Shown here piece after piece: positions 20,464 through 29,722 of a stretch of DNA of 64,000 nucleotides. The position numbers and the translations under genes are program-made. Each line of letters begins with the position of its first letter. Position 1 is the stretch's first letter. The DNA lies in NCBI RefSeq assembly GCF_963668475.1, contig NZ_OY764544.1, positions 3,781,986 through 3,845,985 of the forward strand, in the 5' to 3' direction. Source of the stretch: an uncultured Methanospirillum sp. (GTDB lineage: Archaea > Halobacteriota > Methanomicrobia > Methanomicrobiales > Methanospirillaceae). The notes under the pieces are model-generated. The model worked only from the letters and a program-made list of their open reading frames with translations, did no database searches and was not told the origin of the DNA.

Positions 20464-21858
20464 TCATCCCCTGGTGGCTCTCCACTTGCGACAGAGTTCA
20501 CAAAAGTCAGAAAACATCTCCCTGGCAGCAACCGGGTGAAGGTGAGTGTATGATCCAAGTGTATTTCTGGAGATCGCCGCATCCTTGGATCCCTCAATGC
20601 CTACTCCTCTCTCAAGACGATACCCGTATTTTGTTCCAGTCTCTAACTGAACATCTGAATAATGAAATTCATGCCCTCTGAACTGATGAACGCCGAATGG
20701 GGTGTCTACAGAGCTTGTACCTATGACGTACCGCACTATTCGTCTGGATGGGATTGAAGATGTACCGGAAAAAACACCACACATTTGAAACTCGTCACCG
20801 GCAGAGAGGCCGTTCCAGTCACTGGTAAACCTGATCGAATCACAGAGGTACATAAGTCCTCCGCATTCTCCGTATATCGGCATCCCCTGCAATGATGCAG
20901 CTTTGATCGATTCTCTCATTCGGGCATTTTGTTCCAAATCTCTCCCAAAATATTCTGGATATCCTCCTCCGATTATGAGCCCGTCAACATCTGGCAGTGA
21001 GTCGCGAATTGGTGAGAATGGTACAACTTCAGCCCCATACGTCTCAAGGATCGCGAAGAGGTCCGCATAATAAAAGTTGAAAGCCCCGTCAAGGGCGACC
21101 CCTATCCTGATATCCTTTTGTTCCAGGGATCTGAATATTGAACCAGTATATGAGGGAATTTCCCGCTCGTCAGCTAGGCTCAATAGGGCATTGAGATCGA
21201 TCTGCTTTCCGACTGATTCGATCATGCTGTTTATCTGGTTTAGAAACTCCTGGTCAGGAGATCCCTCAAGAAATGGAACCAGACCGAGATGCCTCATCTT
21301 CAGGGGAGGGTTTTCAAGTCGTGGAATTGCTCCTATAACTGGGATCCCACAGTAATGTTCGATCGCCTCGGTTGCTTTTCTGATATGGCTCTCGCCCCTC
21401 ACATTGTTCAGGATCACTCCTGAAATAGTGATATCGGGATCAAATACAGTGAAACCTTTGAGGAGTGCCGCTGCACTCCGGGTGATACTCCTGGCATCAA
21501 TAACTAATAATACTGGAACTTTCAGGAGTTTGGCGATGGATGCAGTGGAGCCGATGTCTGAAAGAGATTCTGCACCTTCATATAACCCCCTGACCCCTTC
21601 GATCAGTGCTATCTCAGCACCCATGCACGAACAGGCGTGGGAAAATATTTCCTGGTTCTCTTCGGGAGTAAGAACAAATGAGTCAAGGTTCAGGCAATGC
21701 CTACCTGTTACTGCAGAAAGATACGATGGATCAATATAATCCATCCCAACCTTGAAACACTGGACCTTGTACTGCCGGGAAAGAAGAGCCGCGAGTGCTA
21801 CAGTAATACTGGTTTTTCCTGCCCCTGATCGATCACCAGATATCAGGATAGTCTTCAT
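20464..21858 (-). CDS. cfbB: Ni-sirohydrochlorin a,c-diamide synthase
   Basis: A 464-residue CobB/CbiA-type amidotransferase. The N-terminal ATPase begins with the P-loop SGDRSGAGKTS (residues 7-17). The C-terminal class I glutaminase-like domain has GGGYPEYF and the nucleophile Cys in YGECGGLMYLC. In methanogens this family member amidates the a and c acetate side chains of Ni-sirohydrochlorin, the second step of coenzyme F430 synthesis. The same fold serves cobyrinate in B12 synthesis; operon position with cfbA, cfbD and cfbE supports the F430 role. It overlaps cfbD by 4 nt. Confidence 0.92.
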   Translation of the reverse strand: MKTILISGDRSGAGKTSITVALAALLSRQYKVQCFKVGMDYIDPSYLSAVTGRHCLNLDSFVLTPEENQEIFSHACSCMGAEIALIEGVRGLYEGAESLSDIGSTASIAKLLKVPVLLVIDARSITRSAAALLKGFTVFDPDITISGVILNNVRGESHIRKATEAIEHYCGIPVIGAIPRLENPPLKMRHLGLVPFLEGSPDQEFLNQINSMIESVGKQIDLNALLSLADEREIPSYTGSIFRSLEQKDIRIGVALDGAFNFYYADLFAILETYGAEVVPFSPIRDSLPDVDGLIIGGGYPEYFGRDLEQNARMRESIKAASLQGMPIYGECGGLMYLCDSIRFTSDWNGLSAGDEFQMCGVFSGTSSIPSRRIVRYVIGTSSVDTPFGVHQFRGHEFHYSDVQLETGTKYGYRLERGVGIEGSKDAAISRNTLGSYTHLHPVAAREMFSDFCELCRKWRATRG

Positions 21859-22919
21859 GCAAGGCTCCGGAGCACTGCTCCGAACTCACTCTCCACGATA
21901 GAAGTGACTCCCAGGGTTCTGGGATGCAGGTCAACCTCAACCATCACATGGGCATGGCCCTGTTCCTTCAGAGGGCCAACCTGACGAGGTCCATTAGTTA
22001 TTGAGAAGCATTCGATGCCCTCAAGATAATGAGAAGGTATAGCGTGTGGTACTCCGACGATTAGGGCAAAGTCCGGTTTCTTATCCTTGATCCAGGAGCC
22101 TAGATAATCTCCGGAAGCACCATACTCATCAAGTGCTCCCTGTGAAACAAACTGAAGTCCTCTGGTTTTCAGTTCATCAGATATTCGCTGTGCATCTCGT
22201 TGTACTTTTGGCAGTCCTCGAAGTTCGAGATTTGCAGAGTAAGTGATATCAGCATCAGGCACTGCATCATGGAGTCCGAGAAGAACATCTGCAAACATGT
22301 ACGCGGTCTCCTTCTTGGCGTTCATGACAGCAACCCCCTTTTTCCCTTCATGAATAAGATTCAGGATTCTGGTTGCTGCAACATGTTTCAGGTCTCCCCG
22401 TGATGGCTCGATGTAACTCTTCATCGCTGCTCCACGCAGCCTCTCAACCTCGTTTGCTTTCTTCAGCAGTTCTTTCTGCCTGATAAGTTCCTCATCACTG
22501 ATCCAGCCGGCCCGGTTTGCAGGCTCAAGGGTTGCGATGACACCATCAATATTTTCTGCAAATCCTGCATGGATGTCAACTGCTATCGTCTCTGTATGAA
22601 GGTCAGCCATCTCTATTGCAGCTTCAAGATCTTCACCGATGATAAGGGAGACACAGGTTCCGACTACTGCCATACGCGACGGGTTGAACTCTTTTTCAGC
22701 ATATTTGATGACTTCAATGAGACGTTCCTGGCCGCCAAACACGAACTCATTCTCTGAAAGCGATGTTGTAAGAACCCGCATTCCATCCTCTTCAAGAAGT
22801 CGTGCGTGTTTAAATGAACAACCTGAAGGCCCATGAAGTACGGAGACGGTAACCCCTAAATCCCGGGCTGTATACAAAGCGGCAACAATTGAACTTGGTC
22901 GTGGCTGCATATATTTCAT
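21855..22919 (-). CDS. cfbD: Ni-sirohydrochlorin a,c-diamide reductive cyclase, catalytic subunit
   Basis: A 354-residue nitrogenase-NifD-like protein. With the NifH-like reductase CfbC it performs the six-electron reduction and lactam ring closure producing 15,17(3)-seco-F430-17(3)-acid. N-terminal Cys in GPSGCSFKHAR and Cys in VVGTCVSLIIGED are positioned as iron-sulfur ligands of this family. The ATG has a good GGAGGTAAT ribosome binding site 3 nt after cfbE ends. cfbC is not in this operon nor elsewhere in the window. Overlap with cfbB indicates coupling. Confidence 0.93.
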   Translation of the reverse strand: MKYMQPRPSSIVAALYTARDLGVTVSVLHGPSGCSFKHARLLEEDGMRVLTTSLSENEFVFGGQERLIEVIKYAEKEFNPSRMAVVGTCVSLIIGEDLEAAIEMADLHTETIAVDIHAGFAENIDGVIATLEPANRAGWISDEELIRQKELLKKANEVERLRGAAMKSYIEPSRGDLKHVAATRILNLIHEGKKGVAVMNAKKETAYMFADVLLGLHDAVPDADITYSANLELRGLPKVQRDAQRISDELKTRGLQFVSQGALDEYGASGDYLGSWIKDKKPDFALIVGVPHAIPSHYLEGIECFSITNGPRQVGPLKEQGHAHVMVEVDLHPRTLGVTSIVESEFGAVLRSLA

Positions 22920-22922
22920 AAA

Positions 22923-24179
22923 TTACCTCCAGGTCTTTACCGAGACAACGATCGGAATGGCAGGTTTCTCCCTGGCAACCTGCATACCTTCTGTTATAGA
23001 ATTCACTGTGGTTATCGGAACTGCCTGTTCCTGGCATGCTCCTGATATGGCATCGACATTCATCCTGTCATCCCCTGTAACAAGGATTACTGTTGCAGGT
23101 CTTCCCTTTCTGATGGCAGCGATGATCTCATTATCGGAAAAATTTTCACATACTGCTCTGTTCTCCTGTCCGATGATCAGGATAAATGGAGTAATCTGAT
23201 CCTCTGTACCCCGGAGCAGGGCGATAGCATCAAGGGTGGTCTTCAGACATGCCCCGGTGCTGGCATTATCTATGATCATCCGGCCCTCTTCTGATGTTAT
23301 CTTCATTCTGCCAGGAAGCGAGGCGAAATTACTCAACTTGTCTGGCCTGTATCCAAGAATAAGTGCTGCTGCTGTAGCCAGTTGAAGGGGAGTCCGGTAT
23401 CCTTCGAGTGTCAGGAGTGGGTTTTCAAACGACCCTTCCATGTCCTTGTAGGAGTATGTGCAGATCCCTCCTGTTACCTGTGCGAGGTCTTTTGCATTGA
23501 TCACCGAATCGTGCTCACTGGTCATACCCGGGGCTATCAGAACTTTTCTGCACGAAAGTGCACTCAAATGTTTAAGCGTTCTGGCGCTGAGTCGCCCGGA
23601 TGCAATCCGATAGTCCTCATCAGAGGTAAGGATTGCAAGATCAGACAGGCCAGTAAATCCAAGTGAGATCTCTGTAATACACCAGTCAGTTTCTGACAGG
23701 AGAGCGTGAATTGGTATAAGTGATGCGGGAGTGATGCTCATCCGGGTAATTTTTTCTTCTTCCGGGTACCTGAAAATTCCCCTCGATGTATGAAGGATTC
23801 CATACCCACCCATGAGTGATGCAAGGGCTGTTGCGGTGGTTGTCTTCCCCCTTGCCCCTGTTATCTCAATGGAGATTCCGGTTTTTTCATGGCCGGTTGG
23901 CCTGGTCTCCCTTCCTGAGCCCAGGATCCACCTCACCGCTTCATGATGAGTAATAGCAGGGCAGGAGAGTCCCCTCAGCACCGGATATGAAGGATCAAGA
24001 TGTACCGGGTGAATGAGCAGATCATACCTTCGGGTCATGGCAGTCTCGCAGGTGATGCTTCCCGGGTGTGAGAGATCTCCCCGGTATACATCAACGAGAT
24101 CCACGGTATGGCCCATGCCCTTCAGGGCATCACCTAGAATAATCCCGCCATGAATGGTATCGAGGATCAGAATCTGCAT
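22923..24179 (-). CDS. cfbE: coenzyme F430 synthetase (Mur ligase family)
   Basis: A 418-residue MurF/MurE-like ligase. The ATP-binding loop GARGKTTT is at residues 108-115, followed by features of the Mur central domain and the C-terminal dinucleotide-fold domain (VILVTGDDRMNV). CfbE uses ATP to activate the g-propionate and close the carbocyclic ring, finishing coenzyme F430. Assignment rests on the Mur-ligase fold within cfbA-E-D-B. The N-terminal 100 residues are less conserved. It lies 9 nt after cfbA and 3 nt before cfbD. Confidence 0.93.
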   Translation of the reverse strand: MQILILDTIHGGIILGDALKGMGHTVDLVDVYRGDLSHPGSITCETAMTRRYDLLIHPVHLDPSYPVLRGLSCPAITHHEAVRWILGSGRETRPTGHEKTGISIEITGARGKTTTATALASLMGGYGILHTSRGIFRYPEEEKITRMSITPASLIPIHALLSETDWCITEISLGFTGLSDLAILTSDEDYRIASGRLSARTLKHLSALSCRKVLIAPGMTSEHDSVINAKDLAQVTGGICTYSYKDMEGSFENPLLTLEGYRTPLQLATAAALILGYRPDKLSNFASLPGRMKITSEEGRMIIDNASTGACLKTTLDAIALLRGTEDQITPFILIIGQENRAVCENFSDNEIIAAIRKGRPATVILVTGDDRMNVDAISGACQEQAVPITTVNSITEGMQVAREKPAIPIVVSVKTWR

Positions 24180-24188
24180 AAAAAAAGA

Positions 24189-24590
24189 TTAGATAAGAGA
24201 AAGTGCCTTTTCGGCATTCTCAGCCATCAGATCGGCAAGAAGTGGGTTCGGCCCGATCGGATCAGCATACACGAGGGGAATTTCCCGTGACTGAAGTTTA
24301 AACGTTCCTTTCTTCTGTCCGCTTTGAAGATTAAGAATTCCTGGAATATCTTCATCGATGTGAACTCCACGTGCAAGGAAGAGAGGAACAACTGCAAGGG
24401 AATCTATATCTTCGGTTTTGAACTGTTCGAGAGCTTCTGGAATAGTGGGCTCGCTGAACTCCATGAACCCGCATTTTACCTTGTAATCTGGATGGCGTTC
24501 GGCGATCAGGGCAGCAGTTTTGGTGATAAGGTCCTTATTATATTCCTTTTTGCTTCCGTGACCTACTAGAAGAATACCTACGTTTCCCAT
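24189..24590 (-). CDS. cfbA: sirohydrochlorin nickelochelatase
   Basis: A 133-residue short class II chelatase (CbiX-S type), half the size of bacterial CbiX and active as a dimer. The metal-binding histidines are in VGHGSKKEYN near the N-terminus and RGVHIDEDIP near residue 76. It inserts nickel into sirohydrochlorin to start F430 synthesis; the same enzyme type can insert cobalt for B12. It is the first gene of cfbA-E-D-B, so the operon promoter must lie in the 180-bp region shared with the divergent marker-9 gene. Confidence 0.93.
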   Translation of the reverse strand: MGNVGILLVGHGSKKEYNKDLITKTAALIAERHPDYKVKCGFMEFSEPTIPEALEQFKTEDIDSLAVVPLFLARGVHIDEDIPGILNLQSGQKKGTFKLQSREIPLVYADPIGPNPLLADLMAENAEKALSLI

Positions 24591-24670
24591 TACGCTAAGG
24601 TAACACTGCCAGCGATAAAATAGTTATCAAATGTGTATGGTAAGCATGATGGTAAGTACATAGGGTTTTA

Positions 24671-24715
24671 TATCAGGGTCTGAATCCGGAGTCTGATACC
24701 TCCCACTGATATCAG
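24671..24715. promoter_or_regulatory. inverted repeats between cfbA and the marker-9 gene
   Basis: TATCAG at 24671-24676 and CTGATA at 24693-24698 form an inverted repeat with a 16-nt spacer, the geometry of the E. coli NikR operator (GTATGA-N16-TCATAC) though not its sequence. A 10-bp palindrome CTGATATCAG follows at 24706-24715. The same half-sites make the palindrome in front of nikR. Nickel control of cfb expression is an inference. Confidence 0.4.
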
Positions 24716-24771
24716 GCCAACTTTAATTGATTCAAAGGTTGATTGGTAAAGGCAAAGATTCGAGGATTTGA

Positions 24772-25875
24772 ATGGACAATTTCTATGATCTCCGGATTGG
24801 TGATCGGCAGGTCTCCATTCCTGTCGCGATCTCATCCATGGCAGGGGTGACCGATGGTGCATATATCAGGGAACGGGCCGAATACGTCGGGATCGGATTT
24901 ATCGGCGGATACGCAATAGATGAAGCAACGATATCTGCAGCACGTGAACTCTCCCACCAGGGTAGGGAAGAGTTCCTGCCCCGGGATCCCATCGCAGAGA
25001 TTGCAGCACAGGTTGCTCTAGTTGAGTCAGCTGGAGTGATTCCCGGGATAAATATTCGTGCATCTGAAGTTAACTCCACGGTTGCTCTGGCTGAGGAGAT
25101 TGGTGACCGGGCAATCTATGAGATTGATGCACACTGCAGACAGCAGGCCATGATTGAGGCAGGATGTGGTGAATATCTTCTTACCAATCCTCAAAAACTC
25201 CTCTCGTACGTACAGGCACTCAAGATTACCGGTGTTACAGTATCTGTAAAGATCCGTGCTGGTGTAGCACCACATGATGGCGAACTTGCAAGACTCCTGT
25301 GGAAAGCCGGGGCAGACATCATCCATGTGGATCTGATGGATTTTGGGCCGACAAAACTTCGTGATATCAGAAATGCCTGCCCGGTCTTCTTAATAGCAAA
25401 TAATGGTATCACCGACTTTGAGAAGGCAAAAGAGTACTTTGCCCACGGAGCAGACATGGTCTCGCTTGCCCGCAGTTCAGATGTGAAGACTCTCTCTGCC
25501 ATCAGTCAGGCACTTGCCCAGTTTACCCGTGAGCATGGCTGGTATAATTCACCCAAGCAGCTCTGCCGTGGTGGGGATATCAGATCCCTTGCGTTCTGCT
25601 GCTTACCGGTTAAACCCTGTCCACTTCTACCAGCACTTGAAAAACTGAAGATATCTCCACAGGATTTCGTTGCCATGAAGATGGAAGGGGTAAAGGATAC
25701 GATTCTGGAAGGAGGAACCAGTACCTGTTTTGGTAGTCTTGCATACTGCTGCAAGGATACGACACCCTGTATGTTCCGTGATGGGACGCTTAAGCAGGCA
25801 GGAATAAAACGGTCGATCTATATGCAGCAGAAACGCGAACTTGCCAGAAAGATTATGCAGAAGATCTTCTCCTGA
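24772..25875 (+). CDS. methanogenesis marker protein 9
   Basis: A 367-residue protein with a tRNA-dihydrouridine-synthase-like TIM barrel (about residues 1-250, including SSMAGVTDGAYI, SVKIRAGV and IANNGITDFEKAK) and a C-terminal cysteine-rich domain: LCRGGD, FCCLPVKPCPLL, CFGSLAYCC and TPCMF. This combination is what I know as methanogenesis marker 9, restricted to methanogens and close relatives. The cysteines suggest an iron-sulfur or other metal site. Function is not established. It begins a three-gene operon (6-nt gap to the next gene) and diverges from the cfb operon. Confidence 0.85.
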   Translation: MDNFYDLRIGDRQVSIPVAISSMAGVTDGAYIRERAEYVGIGFIGGYAIDEATISAARELSHQGREEFLPRDPIAEIAAQVALVESAGVIPGINIRASEVNSTVALAEEIGDRAIYEIDAHCRQQAMIEAGCGEYLLTNPQKLLSYVQALKITGVTVSVKIRAGVAPHDGELARLLWKAGADIIHVDLMDFGPTKLRDIRNACPVFLIANNGITDFEKAKEYFAHGADMVSLARSSDVKTLSAISQALAQFTREHGWYNSPKQLCRGGDIRSLAFCCLPVKPCPLLPALEKLKISPQDFVAMKMEGVKDTILEGGTSTCFGSLAYCCKDTTPCMFRDGTLKQAGIKRSIYMQQKRELARKIMQKIFS

Positions 25876-25881
25876 TATTGT

Positions 25882-26703
25882 ATGGCCATACCACCTCTCA
25901 CCCTGACAGAGCATGCACAGATGGCAATGATGCTCGAAGTCTGTGCCATGACCAAGCCGGGAAATGTTGATCGTGGCCATGATTATCCTGATACCTGGCT
26001 TGAACACTTTCTCGCATCATCTCTCTTCTGCCGGCCTGCGTTTGAGAAAGCTGAGCAGGAGGTGGGAACCATCGGTGAACTGATCCGGGAGGCCACGCTT
26101 CTGACCGGGCGGCATCGGGGGGGTAACACTCATTTTGGTGCATTTATCCTACTTGTCCCCCTGATCATGGGCAAAGGGATTGAGGGGGCATGCCGGTGCA
26201 TCAGGGAGACTACCGTCGAAGATGCCATTCTCTTCTATGATGCATTTGCCCATACTGCAGTCCGCGTTCGTGATTCTGATGAACTTGATATCAACGATCC
26301 GGCTGTCGCAGATAAACTTCGGGCACGGGGGATGACACTCTTTGATGTCATGGCCCATTCAGCACCGCAGGACATGGTGGCTCGTGAATGGACGAACAAC
26401 TTTCCTCTCACCCGCAAAACAGCTGACCTTCTGAAAGAGGATGGAAGGGGAAGAGAAGCCGTCTCATCGGTATTTCTCTGGCTCCTGGCTGAAGAGCCTG
26501 ACACCTTTATTGCAAAAAAGTTTGGAACTGACCGTGCATGCCGGGTCAGGGATCAGGCGATTCAGGTTCTTGCCGGACAGATCTCACATAACGAATTTGA
26601 CGAGTACTGTATCAGGGAGAGTATCAACCCCGGCTCTCTTGCCGACATCATGATCGCAGGTCTCTTCGTGGCATTGACTGAAGGCTGGGAGTGGGATCTG
26701 TGA
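25882..26703 (+). CDS. triphosphoribosyl-dephospho-CoA synthase (CitG/MdcB) family protein
   Basis: A 273-residue member of the CitG family, seen in KPGNVDRGHDY near the N-terminus, the GGNTHFGAFILLVPL segment and conserved acidic residues in the middle. Bacterial CitG makes the prosthetic-group precursor of citrate lyase from dephospho-CoA and ATP; methanogens lack citrate lyase, so the reaction here is probably different. From memory, CitG-like and DUF447 proteins also travel with tetrahydromethanopterin-linked C1 genes in methylotrophic bacteria, hinting at a cofactor role. The following gene overlaps its stop. Confidence 0.8.
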   Translation: MAIPPLTLTEHAQMAMMLEVCAMTKPGNVDRGHDYPDTWLEHFLASSLFCRPAFEKAEQEVGTIGELIREATLLTGRHRGGNTHFGAFILLVPLIMGKGIEGACRCIRETTVEDAILFYDAFAHTAVRVRDSDELDINDPAVADKLRARGMTLFDVMAHSAPQDMVAREWTNNFPLTRKTADLLKEDGRGREAVSSVFLWLLAEEPDTFIAKKFGTDRACRVRDQAIQVLAGQISHNEFDEYCIRESINPGSLADIMIAGLFVALTEGWEWDL

Positions 26704-27269
26704 ACCAGTCCCGCTTCTGGCCGATGCAGGAGGGGATAAACGAGATCATTGCGACGGTAAGGTTGCATGCCGCTCCAATGGGGGTGATCTGTCGTGGTGA
26801 TCGTATCATGATGGCCGTGTTCAGGAGCAGTCACACAGCTTCATTGATTGAAGAAACCGGGCTGGTGGTTGCCAACATCATGCATGATCCTGTGATCTTT
26901 GTCAGGGCTGCATTCTCAGATCTCGATCCTGATGATTTTATAGAATTTGAAGAAGCAGGGCATCAGGTCTGCAGGCTCTCTTCAGCAGAGAGCTGGGTTG
27001 TGTATCGTTCAAGGATCGATCAGAAGACCGAACAGAAACTCCTCGTCAGTCTTGAACCGATCAGAATTGAACTTGCAGAGTCCACAATTGTTCCGATAAA
27101 CAGGGGATTCAACAGTGTCATCGAGGCTGCTGTGCACGGCACACGATATGTTCTGACACGTGATTCTGCACTGAAAGACAAGATAGATCATCATGTTGAC
27201 CTCGTGAAGCGATGCGGAGGGGAACGGGAACTTGAAGCTCTCCGGCTGTTGCAGGGTTATCTCTCCTAA
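26700..27269 (+). CDS. DUF447 family protein
   Basis: A 189-residue protein that I match to the DUF447 family, with an early NEIIATVRLHAAPMGVI segment and a central flavin-binding-like split-barrel pattern; members are archaeal or from methylotrophs. The start is uncertain: GTG at 26700 overlaps the previous TGA as GTGA and has GGAGTGGGATCT before it, while ATG at 26691 adds three residues. I prefer GTG. It is the last gene of the marker-9/CitG-like/DUF447 operon, supporting a joint but unknown role, perhaps in C1 cofactor metabolism. Confidence 0.75.
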   Translation: MNQSRFWPMQEGINEIIATVRLHAAPMGVICRGDRIMMAVFRSSHTASLIEETGLVVANIMHDPVIFVRAAFSDLDPDDFIEFEEAGHQVCRLSSAESWVVYRSRIDQKTEQKLLVSLEPIRIELAESTIVPINRGFNSVIEAAVHGTRYVLTRDSALKDKIDHHVDLVKRCGGERELEALRLLQGYLS

Positions 27270-27421
27270 TTACTATTCGGTCCTGATTCCCGCAATATCA
27301 TTCATCAGATTGCACGATATCGGCATCACGGTTCAGAATTCCTGTCGGACAGGTACCTGTGATGGGCTGGATATCTGCACGTATCCTTATTGTAGTTGAG
27401 AGGTTTCAAAAAAGAGTGTGG

Positions 27422-28021
27422 TTATACCGGCCAGAGTGGGAGAATTGTTCTCTCATGGGCCTCATTGATTACCTGTGCAAGTCCTGCGTAAATTGCTGAG
27501 AATCCACAGATTATTCCCTCATATCCGGCAAGCCGTGTGATCGCCTCGATACCTGTGATGTCTCCCAGTGCAAGCAGGAAGAAGAGAATTGTAAGTGAAG
27601 CGAAGACAAACTGTATTGCACGGTTTGCACGGAGTGTTCCGACAAACATGAATGCGGTGAAGAGGCCCCACATGGCGAGGTATGCTGCCATGGCTGTGTT
27701 CCCTCCGGTCCCGTCAGCGAGTCCTAGTTTAGGCAGGATCAATAAAATAACCAGTGAGATCCAGAAGAGTCCGTATGACGTGAATGCGGTTGTTCCAAAG
27801 GTGTTGTTCTTTTTCCATTCCATGATCCCGGCAATGATCTGTGCGGTTCCTCCATATGCCAGTCCCATCGCCAGGATCATCGATCCCAATGTGAAGTAAC
27901 CGGCGTTGTGCAGGTTTAGCAGGACTGTCGTCATTCCAAATCCGAGCAGTCCGAGCGGGGCAGGGTTTGCAGTAATCTCTGCAACGAGCATTTTGTTGTT
28001 TGAAGGTTCTGTCTGTCCCAT
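27422..28021 (-). CDS. GPR1/FUN34/YaaH (SatP) family acetate transporter
   Basis: A 199-residue protein with six hydrophobic segments and the family signature [17 protein letters not shown] near the N-terminus, plus the [13 protein letters not shown] central helices. Bacterial SatP carries acetate and succinate. Acetate uptake for biomass is a sensible role in a Methanomicrobiales cell, which commonly needs acetate as carbon source. The start is set at ATG 28021 because GAGGTG lies 5 nt before it; an upstream ATG at 28033 would place this site within the gene. Confidence 0.88.
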   Translation of the reverse strand: MGQTEPSNNKMLVAEITANPAPLGLLGFGMTTVLLNLHNAGYFTLGSMILAMGLAYGGTAQIIAGIMEWKKNNTFGTTAFTSYGLFWISLVILLILPKLGLADGTGGNTAMAAYLAMWGLFTAFMFVGTLRANRAIQFVFASLTILFFLLALGDITGIEAITRLAGYEGIICGFSAIYAGLAQVINEAHERTILPLWPV

Positions 28022-28206
28022 ATAACACCTCACACCCGGGATATCTCTGCTATCAGGTTATCATCACCGGGAATCAGATACATGATGGTCCACGCAATAT
28101 GGTATATATATTTCCGTAATTCTCGTGAGAACTTTGATGTATGCCGGTGGTTTTATACCTGAAAGATGAGCATTGGCAGACTTGAGACAAGGCATCCAAA
28201 TATTCA

Positions 28207-29627
28207 ATGAGTATTAAACAAAAAGTAACAGGACAATCCATGGATAATACCGAGTGGGAACGTATATTCAATGCAATTCCTGATATGATCGCTCTGATCG
28301 GTCCTGATCATACTATTCAGAAGATGAATCGTGCCATGGCTGAAAACCTTGGTATACCACTCAAAAAGGCTATCGGTACACACTGTGATGAACTTGTCCA
28401 CGGGACCAGCGGCCCTGTTCTCGCCTGTCCGCACACAGCATTAATCCGGGACAACATGGACCATACCGCTGATATTTACAATGAACTCAGCGGTATTACA
28501 GGGTGAGTTGTACTCCTTTATACACTGCAGAAGATAGTCCGGTTGTCAGTATTCATATCATAAGGGATATCGCCGAGCAGCACAAACGCGAAGAACAAAT
28601 TAAAGCCGACTCGGTATTTATCCAGCTTCTTGTTGACACGATTCCGAGCCCGATTTTTTACAAGGATAAGAACGGGTTATACCTTGGATCCAATGAAGCA
28701 TGGGCTCTCTTTCTCGGTCTGAAAAAGGGTGAAGTGATCGGGAAGACAGTATATGATATTCTCCCGGAAGAGATGGCACGCGAACATGATCGGCAGGATA
28801 AGGACCTCCTGGCTACAGGCGGCAGTGTACAGTACGAGAGTAGATCTCAGGGGGTTGATGGTAAAGTTCACGACATTATTATGAGCAAAGCTGTTTTTCC
28901 TGATGAGACTGGAGAAAGGGCAGGAATTGTGGGTTTTATTATCGATATCACCGATCGCAAGCTTATGGAGAATGCCATCATGGAGACGAATCGGAAACTC
29001 TCCATCCTCTCATCGGTAACAAGGCATGATATCCTCAACTCAATCACCGCTCTTGCCGGATATCTTGAGTTCAGTAAAGAGAAATGTTCAGGATCTGATC
29101 AGGAGTCTCTCCTCTCTAAAGCAACACAACTTACTGCAATCATCCAGAGGCAGATAGAGTTCACACGTATATACCAGGACATCGGGATCAGGCCGCCAGA
29201 ATGGCAACTGCTGTCAAATCTCGTCATCAAGGCGACGCAGACGCTGGATATGACTGGTATTTCGGTTGAGAATGAGACCGGCAGAATTGAGATCTACGCA
29301 GAGCCTCTCATCGAGAAGGTCTTCTTCAATCTTATGGAGAACAGTATCAGGCATGGAGGAAATATCTCCAGGATCTCTGTAACAACCGAAGAGGATGGTG
29401 GTTATCTTCGGATCATCTATACAGATGACGGATCCGGTATATGTGAAACAGACAAAAAGCGGTTGTTCACCAAAGGATTTGGAAAGAATACCGGTCTTGG
29501 TCTGTTTCTCTCCCGGGAGATTCTGGCGATCACAAGAATGAGTATTACAGAAAATGGTGGACCGGGAAAAGGAGTCAGATTTGAGATCAGTGTCCCGTCC
29601 GGATCATACCGTGTTGCATTGTCATAA
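28207..29627 (+). pseudogene. PAS-PAS histidine kinase split by a frameshift
   Basis: Two frames, 28207-28506 and 28503-29627, join into one sensor kinase. The first holds most of a PAS domain (WERIFNAIPDMIALIGPDH to ACPHTALIRDNMDHTADIY) and stops inside it; the second resumes with the missing last strands (VSCTPLY to SIHIIRDIAEQH). A second PAS domain follows, then the phospho-acceptor helix (VTRHDILNSITALAGYL) and an HATPase with NLMENSIRHGG, DDGSGI and GLGLFLS. The frames overlap by GTGA, so reinitiation at GTG 28503 is conceivable. A single missing base is the simpler explanation: decay, sequencing error or phase variation. No response regulator is adjacent. The downstream half alone would keep a complete kinase core. 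Confidence 0.8.
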
Positions 29628-29722
29628 AAACGGAGAGTTGATCAGTTTTCTGTTTCTGTACACCCTGTTTTAAAAAGGAAATATTATTAATCGGTACTGG
29701 TGAGTATACAACGGCGTGATAT

